From Limanda limanda (Eukaryota > Chordata > Actinopteri > Pleuronectiformes > Pleuronectidae), in NCBI RefSeq assembly GCF_963576545.1, contig NC_083648.1, positions 17,030,436 through 17,094,435 of the forward strand: a stretch of DNA of 64,000 nt, in the 5' to 3' direction. The notes under the pieces were generated by a model. The model saw only the letters and a program-made list of their open reading frames with translations. It was not told where the DNA came from and searched no databases. Positions 45,301 through 56,960 of this stretch are shown here, piece after piece. Within the stretch, counting starts at the first letter, position 1. Every line of letters begins with the position of its first letter. The position numbers and the translations under genes were made by a program.

Positions 45301-48300
45301 TATAAACCATTTAAAATCCCATACTAAAAAAAGATTCTTAAAAACAATTTGTCTAATTAGAGCAGCAACTGGCAACTATAACCTTGTTGTCCAATTGTCT
45401 AAGGCACTAATTCCCCCAGCCCTTTGTTAGATTGTTAGCAGGTTTACGCAAAAAGTACTGGACACAAACTTAGTGCAAGGATGAGGCATGGGTCAGAAGA
45501 ACCGATTTCGGTTTGGATCCCAAATAGGGGTCATATAGGGATCCAGGAATTATTGTCACTGTCTTTAAATAAAGTGAGATAGGGACTTGATAGTCATTTC
45601 CCATCATTTCTCACTTAATATTTCGTAGATCTTGATTTGTGAAAGAAACAGATAAAATCCAGATCTAGAGATTTTAAGTGTGGCTTCACAAGGGGACTGA
45701 GGTTTTCTCTCTAGTGAGAGACATTCGGTCAAGTTATCATCTCAGCACTTGTGTTGTCTTCATCACGTCTTGTCCGGATGTAACTGGAGCTGCAGAGGTT
45801 TCCGAGTGAGACATTATCATAACTCACTGGGATGATGAACTCAACTGGGAAACTATTAAGATTAAAACTGAACAGCAAAAAAAGGCAACAGCGGGATTGA
45901 GTACACTTAGTGTCTCTAATTGTGTGCATTTTGGATGATGTACTTACAGTATTTGCCTTCTTGCTGAGAGAAATCACACAAAGTCCTTTCTATTTCACTG
46001 TCGTACTTATTGCAGTATATTGTGTGTGTGTGTGTGTGTGTGTGTGTTTGTGTGTGTGTGTGACAGTATGTTGTTTATATGCCCTAAATGCTCTTAATTT
46101 ATCCAACATGTGCGGCCCGGCCTCTGCACGGAGTTAGTGCTCCATCAGCTTTAATCCTGCTGTTCATTTACCCTCAGCTTACTGCGCGGCGCCGAGCAGA
46201 TGGGCATGTACAAGGCGGTCAAACCTCAGTTTGGTGGCGGGATGCGGCGCTTCTCCTGTGAGGAGGACAACATCTACGAGAGCATCGAGAGCGAGCTGTG
46301 CTTCTTCACCTCACAGGTTAGAGGTCAAAACTCTGGCCCGTGTGAGCCAGTATAGCTGTGAATATTCATGATATTATATAATAGGCGTTACTCATTTTGA
46401 TATAAAAAAATAGTAATAGTCTCTTTATCAATTGTAACACATCATTCCTTATTTGTTTCCCTCCCTCTATCTGTCACTCTGCTCAGGAGCGTCAGAGCAT
46501 CATTAAGTATTGGCTGGACAACCTGCGAGCCAAACAGGGGGAGGTCCTTCACAACATTCACTTCCTGGAGGGACAGCCAATCAGTATGCTCGTGGTTATT
46601 ATGAGGGACCTTTTTCTTGCTGTTCAATGTCTCTTTTTCTTCTTGCCCTTATTTCTAAAACCTGTCATCGTAAATGTGGCCTTTGAAATAGCATTGTTAC
46701 CAAGTGCAGTGGATTCCTCTTGCAGTGTTTGAAACAATCAATCCCGAGGCTGTCAATCATGATATTTCAGCCCATTTTTACGAACTTAAATGATAAAAAG
46801 TAAATGTACTGGATGTGTACTTTAACCTTTTTGGTCCACGTCTCATCCACTAACATGGAGGTTTATGACCTGTACTGCAGCCAGCCTCCAGGCGGTAATC
46901 TGAATGCTTTGGCTTCACTTTTTATATTTAGTCTATGGTTTTCACCCAGAATCCCTTTACCCAGATGTGGTGATGATTTGCCTTTGTTTAAAATATGGTC
47001 TTTTTAAGTAGACCCTTTATTTCCAGTTCCAGAGCTCATAGCTCGGGGGGTGATCCATCAAATGTTTCCTCTCCACGAACAGAGGATCCTCAACCAGCTG
47101 ATGACGTCTTGGGTCCAGGCTGTATGTGAAAGACAGCCGCTGGGTAGGAACCATCAGTTTTGAAGAAAATCATACTGTAGACAGCAGGTCTGAGTTATAC
47201 AGTCACATTAACTGACACTTATGTGTTTGTCATGCAAATGATCCTATTCTCACCAGAGCCCGAGTATTATATGATTGCAATTTCCTCTGCTCTCTAGATG
47301 ATATCTGTGACTACTTTGGAGTGAAGATCGGGATGTATTTTGCTTGGCTGGGTTTCTACACCAACTCCATGCTGTACCCTGCTGTCATCGGCTTCCTGCT
47401 CTGGATACTAGCCGAGGCCGACCAGGTACCTGAAAGCTCTAAAGCCTTTTTCCTGAGTTAGAAGCGTCATCAGCTCTTCCTGTTTTCTCATATGTCACGT
47501 CTCCTTTTGCTTCTTAAAACTGAAAACCTTCACATGGAATAAATCGTTGATTCTCTCATGTTCTGCACAGACCAGTCAGGATATCTGCTGCGTGGTATTC
47601 GCCCTCTTCAACGTTGTGTGGGCCACGTTGTTTCTGGAGCGCTGGAAGAGGCGGGAGGCCGAGCTGGCCTACAGGTGGGGCACTCTGGACACCCCCACCG
47701 AGTCCTTGGAGGAGCCCAGGCCACAGTTCCGGGTGAGGAGTGTTGCCTGAGCAGAAAATGCAGAGTTACCAGTGTGGTATAGTTGTGTGAAAACAGTGAA
47801 AACCTAAATCAATGAGCCAGTCACACTTACGTCATATCAGGCTGTAGCTTACGGCTGTTTCTGAGAACATGCGCAGCTCTGCAGATACCATATAAGGAAA
47901 CAATACCAGGAAGTGTTTCAAGTTTCAAGTTTCAAGGAAGAGTGTGTTTTTCATGTCCCGCGTGGCCTCGGAGGAGGGAGCGGGGGTGGGGCCTGTGGGA
48001 TCTGTGAAGACACCCCATGTTGAGTGGATGAATGGAATGGGGGATGAGGTAGTGAGGGGAGGGGGCTCTGGGGGGGGCCTGTTGCTTTATAGAGGAATGC
48101 GGGGTTTTGGAAGTAAGCCCGGCTAGCTCAGTCGGTAGAGCATGAGACTCTTAATCTCAGGGTCGTGGGTTCGAGCCCCACGTTGGGCTGTCAATCTTTT
48201 TTCCTAATGATGAAGGAACTACCAGTAGTGGCCGAACAGTTAAAGGAATAGTTCACCCAGAAATAAAAAGTGCACTTATGTATGCTCACCACTGCTCCGA

Positions 48301-51300
48301 TGCAGGGTGGGGGGGCTGAAGTGTTTTAGTCCACAAAAAATACCATGTTTTAAGCCTAAAAGTCCACCAGAAGTGGCAGAGATAGCAGAGGTTAGCATTT
48401 CCAAAAGTCCATGAATCAAATCAAATCAAATCAAAGTTAATTGTCACTTGCACCAAATGAGTTAGCGTCATCAGAGCAGTGAAATTCTTATGACCTGGCA
48501 GGCAACATCCACTTAGTAGACGGGCAATACAAGATAAAAAAAAACAAACATATAACATAGTACAACAATTTAAATTTAAATGAAGGGCTAGCAGCAGTTT
48601 ACAGGTTGAAGGAGTGAGATATATTAAATTAAATAATAGTAGTGTGTAGTTGTATGAGTGGGGGAGCAGAATAAACATGGTGATGGCGACTGTTCAGTGG
48701 GTCAGTGTTGCACCTCATCAGAAGATATCAGTGGACATTTAGCCTTAAAACTTGGTGTAAATGACGCCGTTTCGAATCGAATTTGAATGTCGGGGATTCA
48801 TGACACCACTAGAGCAGCACGAAGGCAATTTTTTGTTATTTTTCTGTTGTGTCTTTACGTCTGAATCAGTGGTTACCATCCACTTCAATTGGATTGGATT
48901 GTGCTGCAACGCTGTTTACCCCTGAAACTCCAAAAGTGTTTTGTGGACTCAAACACTTTATGCACCCCTCTATCGGCAATTTTCGTTTCTGGGTAGAAGT
49001 AGATTTAGCCTAAAAACACTATGTGGCATTTACCAGAGCCTGATGACAGATGTTTGAGAGTTGTAGAGCAACTTTGATTCATGCTGTAAATTAGTGCTTT
49101 ATTGTACTGTGTCTGTTTTATTTGTTTTCTACAATAAACTTGCTCAACAGTAGTAAATCGAAAAAATATGCATTTATGAAAATCCGTTCTGTTGTTTTTG
49201 TGTAGTCTTACAACCAAACCAACCAAAAAACAAGTGGACAGGAGTGAAAACGTAACATCCTTGGTGGCGATTTTCAAGCAAACAAAAAACATTCATTATG
49301 GCACATTCTTATGCACAAACATTTCCAGTCCATGTTCCACTGAGTATGATAGCAAAGATCAAAACAAAGGTCTCTAACACTCTCTTTCTCTTTGTCCTCT
49401 TTTGCTGCCGTCTCTGCAGGGCGTGAAGCGCTGCAGCCCTGTAACCGGCTGTGAGGAGTTCTACTACCCGCCCTGGAAGAGAGCCCTGTTCAGGTGGCTG
49501 GTCAGCCTGCCCATCTGCCTCCTCTGCCTCTGTTTCGTCTTCATCGCCATGCTCCTATGCCTGGAACTGCAGGTCGGAAAAAAGATAACACAGCCAGAAA
49601 TCACTGGCTACAAACAAATGTAGTTGATGTATCCTATGGATGATAAATATGGATAATTCTGCAAGTCTTAATTTTGTTATTAAGAGCATTCCATTCAAAT
49701 GTTACATCATATCATAGATTAATATCAGTCAGAAGATTTGAGTGAATTGTGTCATTTTCCAACACAGATTTGAGAGTAGAAACAAATGAATGGGACTCTA
49801 TTAAATACGTATCATGCTAATTGATAATGCCAATTGATCATGTTGATTGACCTTGCAGGAAGTGGTGATGCAGATTCAGGAGCTACCTGGTATTACAAGA
49901 TTCATTCCTAAGATACTTCTGGCCATCACTGTATCCATATGTGATGAGGTGTATAAGAAGATTGCCCACTGGCTCAATGACATGGGTGAGAAGCACAACA
50001 TTCACTCTCTGGTTATATTATTTTTTCTGTGACAGACAATGTAAGAGAAGAATTACTCTATAATAAATTTAATTAAAATGTAATGTAGACATGCTTGTAA
50101 TTTAGTCCTGAAACCTTCATAGGGTGATTATATTTATAATGATTACAGGTCACAAAATAGCTCTATGGGCCAATTAAAGGTTAACAGGAAGAAAACAGCA
50201 TTTCTATTAGAGCTGGAATGATTTACAAATACAAATGTGGCCGATAGGAGCCTTTCACATACATTTTGGTATTGGCATTTATATTTATTGATATAAAAAC
50301 TTGTATTTTTCAGAATAAACAATGCAGCAAATACGTGCATTTATTTCATTTTTTTAATTATTTGATTTAGTTATTTTCCTGGTTATTCTTCTTCAAGTTA
50401 TGTAGGTTTGGTTGTATTTGATCTTTTATTTATAGTATTAATAATAGTAATAATAGTTAATGGTTTAACTGTAAAATATAAAACTTCAATTACATTTCTT
50501 TGTCATAAGGGTTTTGATAACGACTTCTTAGGAATCATTGCCATTTTTTATAAATATATATATCGGGCGAAATATTGGTATCAGAAAAGAAAAATTCTCC
50601 CTAATATCACTATCAGCGCCAAAAAATCTATATCGGTCAGGCTCTACTTTCTGCTGTCATTCATCTGGACGTGGAGTAATGTTTCTCTTCTTTCTCCACC
50701 CAGAGAACTACAGACTGCAGAGTGCCTACGAGAATAATCTCATCATCAAGATGGTGTTTGTGAGTCCTGCTTTAGTTTGATTCATTCTGATGTAGATTCA
50801 TCCTGATTGACCAATGAGCATTTGACCTCCTGGAATATTTTCTGTTTGTTTTACAGTTTGAATTCATCAATTCTTACCTTAGCCTTTTCTACATCGGATT
50901 CTACCTCAAGGACATGGAGCGACTGAAAGAGGTACCAACAACTATACATGGTTCAGTGTGTAAGATTTAGGTGAAAGGGATCTATTGGCAGGAATTTAAT
51001 ATAAAATAATCCTAGTGATGTTTTCACTAGTGTTCATCTGTTTTGTTCTTTCCCCTAGAATGGGCCCTTTATATCTAAATACTTTATATTAACATCAGGA
51101 GCAGGTCCTCTCTACAGAGGCCGACATGGTTTTGTACAGACGTCCCAACTGGACAAACTAAACACCTTTTGAGTTTTTATGACAACTGAAGGATACCACA
51201 AGTTCTCCTTCATGTTGGGAAGGGGGGAGGGGTATTCAGTTGCAACATGGAACGTCACCACTAGATGCCACTAAATTGTACACACTGAACCTTTAACACC

Positions 51301-54300
51301 ATCTCAAGCAATAAGATATAGCATGGAAAGGTCAAATGTAGTTTATTTTATAATATGCTACTTGGGTTTTGACTCAATGCTCAGTCTTTGCTGTGGGTAG
51401 TAAACACAATACATCCATGATGTGTGTCCTAAAACATCCCAAAGTGGAACAAAAAAGTAGCATGTATAGTTACAGGTGTGTGTCTCTACAGCTAAAAGTG
51501 ATAATGCTCAAATGATGACAGTAAATTTTGATTTATTGCCCACTATAAACTAAACCATTTACTGTCTGCTGTGTAGGAAGTTGTCCATGAGTTGACAATG
51601 GGGTGAACTTTATGTTGAATTGCTTTTGTAATACAGAGAGATATGACATTCAAATATACTGTACATATAAAAAAGAACAAAAAATAAAGAAAACACAAGA
51701 GATTTGGATCAACCTGTTTCCACAACATTGTCCATTTCTCTTGTGTGCTCTGCTAAACACTTTCAAAAATGAGCATGTGTTTTACCTTTTGCATTTCTTA
51801 CAGATGCTCGCCACCCTGCTGATCTTTCGCCAGTTCCTGCAGAACATCAAAGAGGTCCTCCAGCCGTATCTCTATGAGCAGAACAAGCTGGGTGTCTTCA
51901 CCCCGAAGGTGCTCTGGGAGCTGGTCCAAGCCATCACGCTCAAATACGGCCGACTGGCTCTGGGGAAGGCCCAAGCCTCGATGACAGCATACTCCTTCCT
52001 GGGCCCCAGAGGGCTGTCCACCAGTCACAGCCCTAACGCTAACCCAGAGCCGAAGAGAAGAGGGGACCTGAAAGCCGGATTCAGGCTGACAGAAGAAGAG
52101 TGGGACATGAACGACAGTGCTCTGAAACAACGTAAAGTCAGTTTCATAGAGAAGGTTGACTACCAGGACGTCACAGCGGAGGTGCAGGCGAGGGACCGCA
52201 GCTTCCTGGAGGACAGTCCTACAATGGTAGAGGAAGGGATGGAACGGTCAAGTATTTTTGACAGTTGTGACGAGGACAGTGATTGTGAGCTGCTGTCTCA
52301 GGTATGTTGTCTGCCTATTCCAATTTATCATCCCACGCTGCAGTTTTATGCTCTTCAGTCTAAAAGTGTTCAACAATCAATGCCTCCCTCATTATGTTTG
52401 AATAATCTCAACACAGATTAATGTGTGCAATGTAGTTTTATGGATTTAAAGGAAGGGTTGGTACTTAGTTTCTGAAAAACATGTGTTGTAGTGTAGGCTG
52501 CTCTTGTTGGCTTTTCCAGGCCTGCTAACCCTCGCTTTAAGTGACATTCTCTGTGAAAGCACACCTCAACTTCTCACTAATAGATGAGAGACTATTGAGA
52601 GAATTGCCGATGTCTCACTGTCTCACAAGAGAAAGTGTTTTTTAGACTAATTTTAACATTTAAATGTTGGTTCGCTTTTGCAGGATACGAAGGAGAACAT
52701 CACTGTGTCCTCGCCGAATGACAACCTTTGTCATAGAAGGAAGAACGTAGCTGAGGGGAAAGAGGACAAGAAGTCGTGGATCGATCCGCCAGAGGAAACC
52801 AAAACTGTGACTCTGACCCAGGCTGAGATTGAGAGCTGCATGCAGACGTATGAGGTGGGACTATGATCCAGTCAGAGAAATTACCATTTTACTTTTTACA
52901 AACTGATAATGCAAATGTTCATCAAAATTCACGATGTTTGTCTCCGGCAGGACACGCTTCAGGACTACCAGGAGATGTTTATTCAGTTTGGTTACGTGGT
53001 GCTCTTCTCCTCTGCGTTTCCCCTGGCAGCCATGTGCGCTCTCATCAATAACATCATCGAGATCCGCAGTGACGGCCTAAAACTCTGCTCCGGCCTTCAG
53101 AGGCCGTTTGGCCAGAGAGTGGAGAACATTGGACAGTGGCAGGTCAGTAAGTCTGGTTTCGGATGTGAGATAAACCGTCTGATGACGGAGCCTGTGAATG
53201 TTTCCATGTCTCTTTCTCTCAACACCAGACTGCTATGGAGGCTATGGGCTTGATAGCCATCATAGTTAACTGTTACCTGATTGGTCAGTGTGGGCAGCTG
53301 CAGCGTCTGTTCCCCTGGCTGAGTCCTGAGATGACCATCATCTCCATTGTCTTACTGGAGGTACTGTATGCTCTGTAGTTTCGTAGTTTTAAGAAAAGTC
53401 TGTTTCATTCCCAAAATTATGATTTCAAAAATTCAAATGTGCATGGCCTGCAAATTTTTGTTGTTTTGATTTAATAAAAGATTTTTTTTTTCAGTCAGAT
53501 TCATTAATGAACAACAAACCTTGTAAGAGTTTGCGGTGTGTGTATGAGATTAGCTGTTTTTTCTGTAGAGGAAAAATACAGAAGTGGAAACCTGAATGTG
53601 TCTTTATGTAACCGTGTGTTGAGTTTGTCCCTCTGTGGTCTTGGTGGTTTACAGCACTTTGCAATCCTCCTAAAGTACGTCATCCATGTTGCCATCCCTG
53701 ATATCCCTGGCTGGGTAGCAGAAGAGATGGCCAAGCTAGAGTACCGACGAAGGGAAGCTTTCAAGGTATAGTCGTGTCATAGCTTGAAAGACCTTCAGTC
53801 AACTTTACTCCTGCTGTATATATGTATTATATTTACCCCCTTGTGTTCTCTGGTCTGTTTGTGTGCATCATCCAAAGATGTACACTAGAGCAATTCTTTT
53901 TTGACTCTCCATGAGAAAAAAGTGGATGTGATTATCTGCATAGTGTTGCATCACATCAGTGGCCCTCTGCTCTATTTTAAAGTCATCTTCTGAAGAAAAT
54001 CATCTTTTTAAACATGTGAGCATGTCCGCCTTGTGCCTTTTACATGAAAAAGACAGATTTTGAGCTAAACAGCCCAGATTTGTGATGTCACAAACCTAAG
54101 CAACCAATACTGTAGACATGTGGGTTTGGCTCAGTAGTTGGAAAAAGCGAGGCCATATTAGCATATTCCTAGATCCAAGTCACGAAATGTGTAGCGTTAC
54201 ATTTCAGTAATTTTAAGGCCATTACAGGATTTTTTTATATGTGTAACTCAAAGAAGAGTTTTAGGTTGTTTGATAAGCTACTGGAATGGGACTTTAAAAA

Positions 54301-55834
54301 TCTAAGTGTGTTAAGCATGTGTTCCATTTCCATTGTATTTATTTCCTTAGATATAGGGTTAGTAATTAGTTTCTGAAACACTTTTTATCTTATTTGTTTG
54401 CATCCTCTTTACGTCCCGATAGCCATAGCTTTGATGAGGGGTGAGTCCACCAGGTAGATCTCCTGCTGTGTTCTCACATTGAATTCTCCAGGTGGAGAAA
54501 ATCTGAAGATATTCCAGAGGCTCTCACTCTGACATTTGTGTCCACACATGCACCCCCTCCTTGAATAAGTGCAGAGAATCTCCGGTGTTAAGTGATGTCT
54601 GAAAGCAGCTTCACAGGTCACGTCCCTTTAAGGTGCAGATTACTATAATAACACCAGGTATGAAACGAGAGACCTTTTCTGCAGAGGAAATGGTTTCACT
54701 TTTGCACAGAAGCCGATCATAAGTCTAATAGGCCGAGTGCATGTGGGTTGTGCACCAACCTTTGTAGGTACACTTAAGTTTTTTTGAAAATGTGCCCTGA
54801 ATAAAACAGCAACTCAATGCACCTTTTACGTCAAAATGATTGTGTTGGTCTAAAACAATGTAAGATTCTTGTTTTACACTTGTTGACGTGTAAAAGACAG
54901 AGTCTGCAGTTAACAGTTAGGGCCAAATGTCAGCATATTTAGTGTGAACAACAACCAAATGTTTCTTGTGTGAAACTTCTGTCTTGTGTGAAACTTCTAA
55001 ACTGAGGGGGTGGATTTCTACTCTAGCTGTGTGCTCTGTTCACCACATATGTATTCATGCTTTTCTTTATCTCCCTCATCTTTCTCTATCTCAAGGTGTC
55101 TTTCTTACTATAACCCTTTCTATCTCCTCCTCCGTATCTTCTGTTTAACGTGCCCTCCCCCCTTTTAGAAACATGAGCTGCAGGCCCAGCAACACTTCCA
55201 ACAGCAGCTCAGACGCCGGCGTGAGGAGGAGGATCTTCAGCGTCAGGCCGAGCTGCAGGCAGAGGCCCGTCAGGAGAGCGAGTACCACAAGGCCGAGAGC
55301 CAGCACCAGCATCACCACGACAAATCGTCGGGGGGCAAGTCGGGGGACAAGCCCAAGAGACCCAGCTCTCTGCTGGGAAACAACAACGTGATGAAGCTGA
55401 AACAGATCAACCCTCTCCAGGGGAAGTTCTCCTCTGGCTCCTCACGCTCACCGGCTCAGTCCCCGACAGGAGGGGAGGCCAAGCTGCCTGGATTTCTGAA
55501 GTTCCTGAAGTCGCCCGAGACGAAAAAAGAGCCAGCGGTGGCAGCAGGAGCAGCACCAGGCTCAATAGTGACCTCTTCAGTTCTCCCTAGTGGCCAGGAG
55601 AGGTCACAGTCCCCCAACAGGACATTCAGTCCTGGGAAGCTGTTCAGTTTCAGCAAATCGGAGGGTACCATTGTGTGTGCCAACGGGACACAACCAGCGA
55701 CACAGGCTGCAGCCGCTCAGCCCAACAAGTATGACTTAAACACGTCGCTGGAGGAATTAGCCTCTAACGAGTCTGATAAAGGAGAATCAATCAGACAACT
55801 GACTGATTTAGAAAACTCTGGCTCGAAAAGCTAA
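40817..55834 (+). CDS. ano8: Anoctamin-8 (TMEM16H)
   Basis: Eighteen coding exons: 40817-41036, 43969-44079, 44920-45052, 46178-46316, 46487-46583, 47027-47143, 47298-47425, 47571-47732, 49420-49572, 49859-49985, 50704-50759, 50857-50931, 51804-52301, 52684-52854, 52951-53142, 53229-53360, 53655-53765, 55169-55834. All are GT-AG and in phase, giving 1095 residues (human 1232). The N-terminus is Ser/Gln-rich, then DKLFGKRLLQARHYIMSR and the dimerisation domain (to about 270), then the anoctamin membrane core from IGMYFAWLGFY (about 283) to AIPDIPGWVAEEMAKLEY. Residues about 507-720 form the polar insert between membrane segments typical of ANO8 (QRKVSFIEKVDYQD, SWIDPPEET). The tail is Gln/Arg/Glu helical, then NNNVMKLKQINPLQGKF. 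ANO8 tethers ER to plasma membrane and supports store-operated calcium assembly in mammals. Teleosts may have two copies. Confidence 0.96.
40860..41010 (+). repeat. ano8: CAG-rich coding microsatellites in ano8 exon 1
   Basis: AGC/CAG triplets encode poly-Ser (RSSSSSRSSS) near 40865-40895, a run of Gln near 40952-40977 and a second Gln run near 40994-41008. They lie before the conserved DKLFGKR start of the family domain and look like a lineage-specific expansion. Confidence 0.85.
41605..41910 (+). mobile_element. Small DNA-transposon-like element (direct copy)
   Basis: It opens CAGGGGTGGATCTAGG and ends near CCAGTGCCCCCCTGGTGCCC. Reverse-complement pairing with 17571-17883 covers both ends and the middle phrase AATCAGATT. 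There is no coding capacity. Confidence 0.6.
42280..42339 (+). repeat. (GT)n microsatellite
   Basis: About 60 bp of GT with TTT interruptions in ano8 intron 1. Confidence 0.9.
43032..43067. repeat. 36-bp perfect AT palindrome
   Basis: GTATATATATAGATATAT is followed directly by its exact reverse complement, giving a spacerless palindrome able to extrude as a cruciform. It lies within ano8 intron 1. Confidence 0.9.
45053..46177 (+). other. ano8 intron 3 with repeats
   Basis: Noncoding. About 45405-45560 is a repeat related to 59755-59905 (GCAGGTTTACGCAAAAAGTA, CAAGGATGAGGCATGGGTCA). A (GT)n tract occupies 46019-46066. Confidence 0.6.
45405..45560 (+). repeat. Teleost repeat of the TTTACGCAAAAAGTACTGG type
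   Basis: Its phrases TAGCAGGTTTACGCAAAAAG, AAGGATGAGGCATGGGTCAG and TTTGGATCC appear in order as in a widespread fish repeat. A related decayed copy lies at 59755-59905 in the dda1 intron. Confidence 0.55.
46826..46960 (+). repeat. Dispersed repeat, copy B
   Basis: Same family and orientation as 13683-13800: TCATCCACTAACATGGAGG, CTGCAGCCAGCCTCCAGGCG and GCTTTGGCTTCAC. It lies in the ano8 intron between exons 5 and 6. Confidence 0.6.
48117..48189 (+). tRNA. tRNA-Lys (anticodon CTT)
   Basis: The 73-nt sequence folds as a full cloverleaf. The acceptor stem GCCCGGC pairs with GTTGGGC (two G-U pairs). The A-box is TAGCTCAGTCGG, the anticodon stem TGAGA/TCTCA carries loop CTCTTAA with anticodon CTT, and the B-box is GGTTCGAGCCC. 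A T6 run at 48197-48202 is a Pol III terminator, and no CCA is encoded, as normal for eukaryotic nuclear genes. It lies within ano8 intron 8 on the same strand. The discriminator base is T where Lys tRNAs usually have G, so an inactive copy or SINE-related origin cannot be excluded. Confidence 0.88.
48240..49000 (+). mobile_element. MITE interrupted by a second repeat
   Basis: The left end TTAAAGGAATAGTTCACCC and right part TTTTGTGGACTCAAACACTT ... TTTCTGGGTAG match the family at 5078-5345. Between them, from about 48414 to 48690, an insert begins with (AATCA)n-like ATCAAATCAAATCAAAGTTA and GTGAAATTCTTATGACCTGG, a different repeat. The layering gives relative ages: the insert is younger than its host. 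Confidence 0.65.
49986..50703 (+). other. ano8 intron 10
   Basis: AT-rich noncoding intron. I see no repeat or exon I can name. Confidence 0.5.
50950..51291 (+). mobile_element. Complete 342-bp inverted-repeat element
   Basis: The left end GGTTCAGTGTGTAAGATTTA and right end CTAAATTGTACACACTGAACC are inverted copies of each other with few mismatches. The interior is shared with 35321-35635. It is non-autonomous (no transposase). It lies in ano8 intron 12, just after the exon. Confidence 0.75.
53766..55168 (+). other. ano8 intron 17
   Basis: A noncoding intron of 1.4 kb. About 54395-54630 is a minus-strand copy of the element at 1892-2304, recognised by CCAGAGG, CACATTGAATTCTCCAGG and TGTCTGAAAGCAGCTT. 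Confidence 0.55.
54395..54630 (-). mobile_element. Inverted copy of the 1892-2304 MITE family
   Basis: Read on the minus strand it begins GAAGCTGCTTTCAGACATCA and includes GGACACAAATGTCAGAGTG and GTGAGAACACAGC, echoing the left half of 1892-2304. Only part of the element is preserved. Confidence 0.5.
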
Positions 55835-56483
55835 TGAACTTTTAAGCCGTGCCAATGTCACATTACTAACCGAGAGCAATGTACAAATGTTCAGGCGACA
55901 TTCACGGTACTGTAGGAGAACATGTCACTCACACGGACCACATGTAAAGTCAGAGAGCGTTCGATTTACACTCTGGATGCAACTTACTCCGCACAAAGTA
56001 CAACACTAACACTTGATTATCTAGCTTCCACATTAACTATGTACAGTAAGTGTTTGAATGGAGGATTGAGAAACCTCTAGACGTACAGTTTAAATACTGC
56101 ATGACTGCCTGGTTTCCAACAGCACCAGAACAGATGATGTTGCTGTCAAGGATCTTTTTAAAAGTCTATTTGAAACATATAAAGGATCATCGATGAGCCC
56201 GTTTTGTCAGAAGGACACGAACAGCAGCTTCCCATTCCACGTCCGTCTCCTTCCGACGCCTGTATTTTAATGCATGCTACGTCATGTGCATGCATTGCGT
56301 GTCCACCGTGTGTTTTTCAGTTGTGCACTTTCGAAGCCATTCTATTCCTCCGCAATAGGTCAGAATATATTCACTGTGACCATGAAAAAAATATTCTATT
56401 TTTCTTAACTTTGATTTTCTATGAATTATTTTATTACATAAATTAGCGAATGTACTTCTAAGATGCAAAACAAATCTCACTTG

Positions 56484-56489
56484 AATAAA
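56484..56489 (+). terminator. ano8: Probable ano8 polyadenylation signal
   Basis: AATAAA lies 650 bases after the ano8 stop; the sequence between is A/T-rich and noncoding, as expected for a 3' UTR. Confidence 0.45.
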
Positions 56490-56659
56490 CCCCCATCAAA
56501 TGATGATGCATCAGCTGATTTGGTTGAAAGTTCATAAACACCACTGGATGATGGAGTGTTACTGGGTTGATTTGTTACAGGAGTCATTGTATGTAAATTT
56601 CCCTGGAGAATTGTAACCTATGAAATCAAACTTCTCTTGTTTAAAACCAACTCCTATGG

Positions 56660-56960
56660 ACATAATTATGGCTCCGTGCCAGCGACATCCAGTGGCCAGA
56701 GGAATTATGTTTTAGGTTGTCTGTCTGCCCAATTATTGTGAACACAATTTTTTTAATTTGAAGGAATTTCTTCAAATTGGTACAACTGTTCACACTCGAC
56801 TCACAGATTAGCTGTTAGATATTGGAGCTCAAAGGTCATGGTGACATTCTGGCGATTGAGATCATCTGGAACACCCAAAGGGAATTAATTACTTCAGGTA
56901 CAAACATTTACTTAGACTATAGAACTAGAATGTGGAACTTTTTAGGTCAAAGGACACGGT
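56660..56960 (+). repeat. Teleost interspersed repeat, longer copy
   Basis: It contains CTCCGTGCCAGCGACATCCA, AGGTTGTCTGTCTGCCC, GAACACAA, GGAATTTCTTCAAATTGGTA and GTCAAAGGACACGGTGACCT in the order known from a very common fish repeat. It is decayed and noncoding. Confidence 0.6.

Larger units (their letters stand above)
47733..49419 (+). other. ano8 intron 8 with a tRNA gene and nested repeats
   Basis: A noncoding 1.7-kb intron. It holds the tRNA-Lys gene (48117-48189) and a MITE (48240-49000) split by another repeat (about 48414-48690). The rest shows nothing recognisable. Confidence 0.7.
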
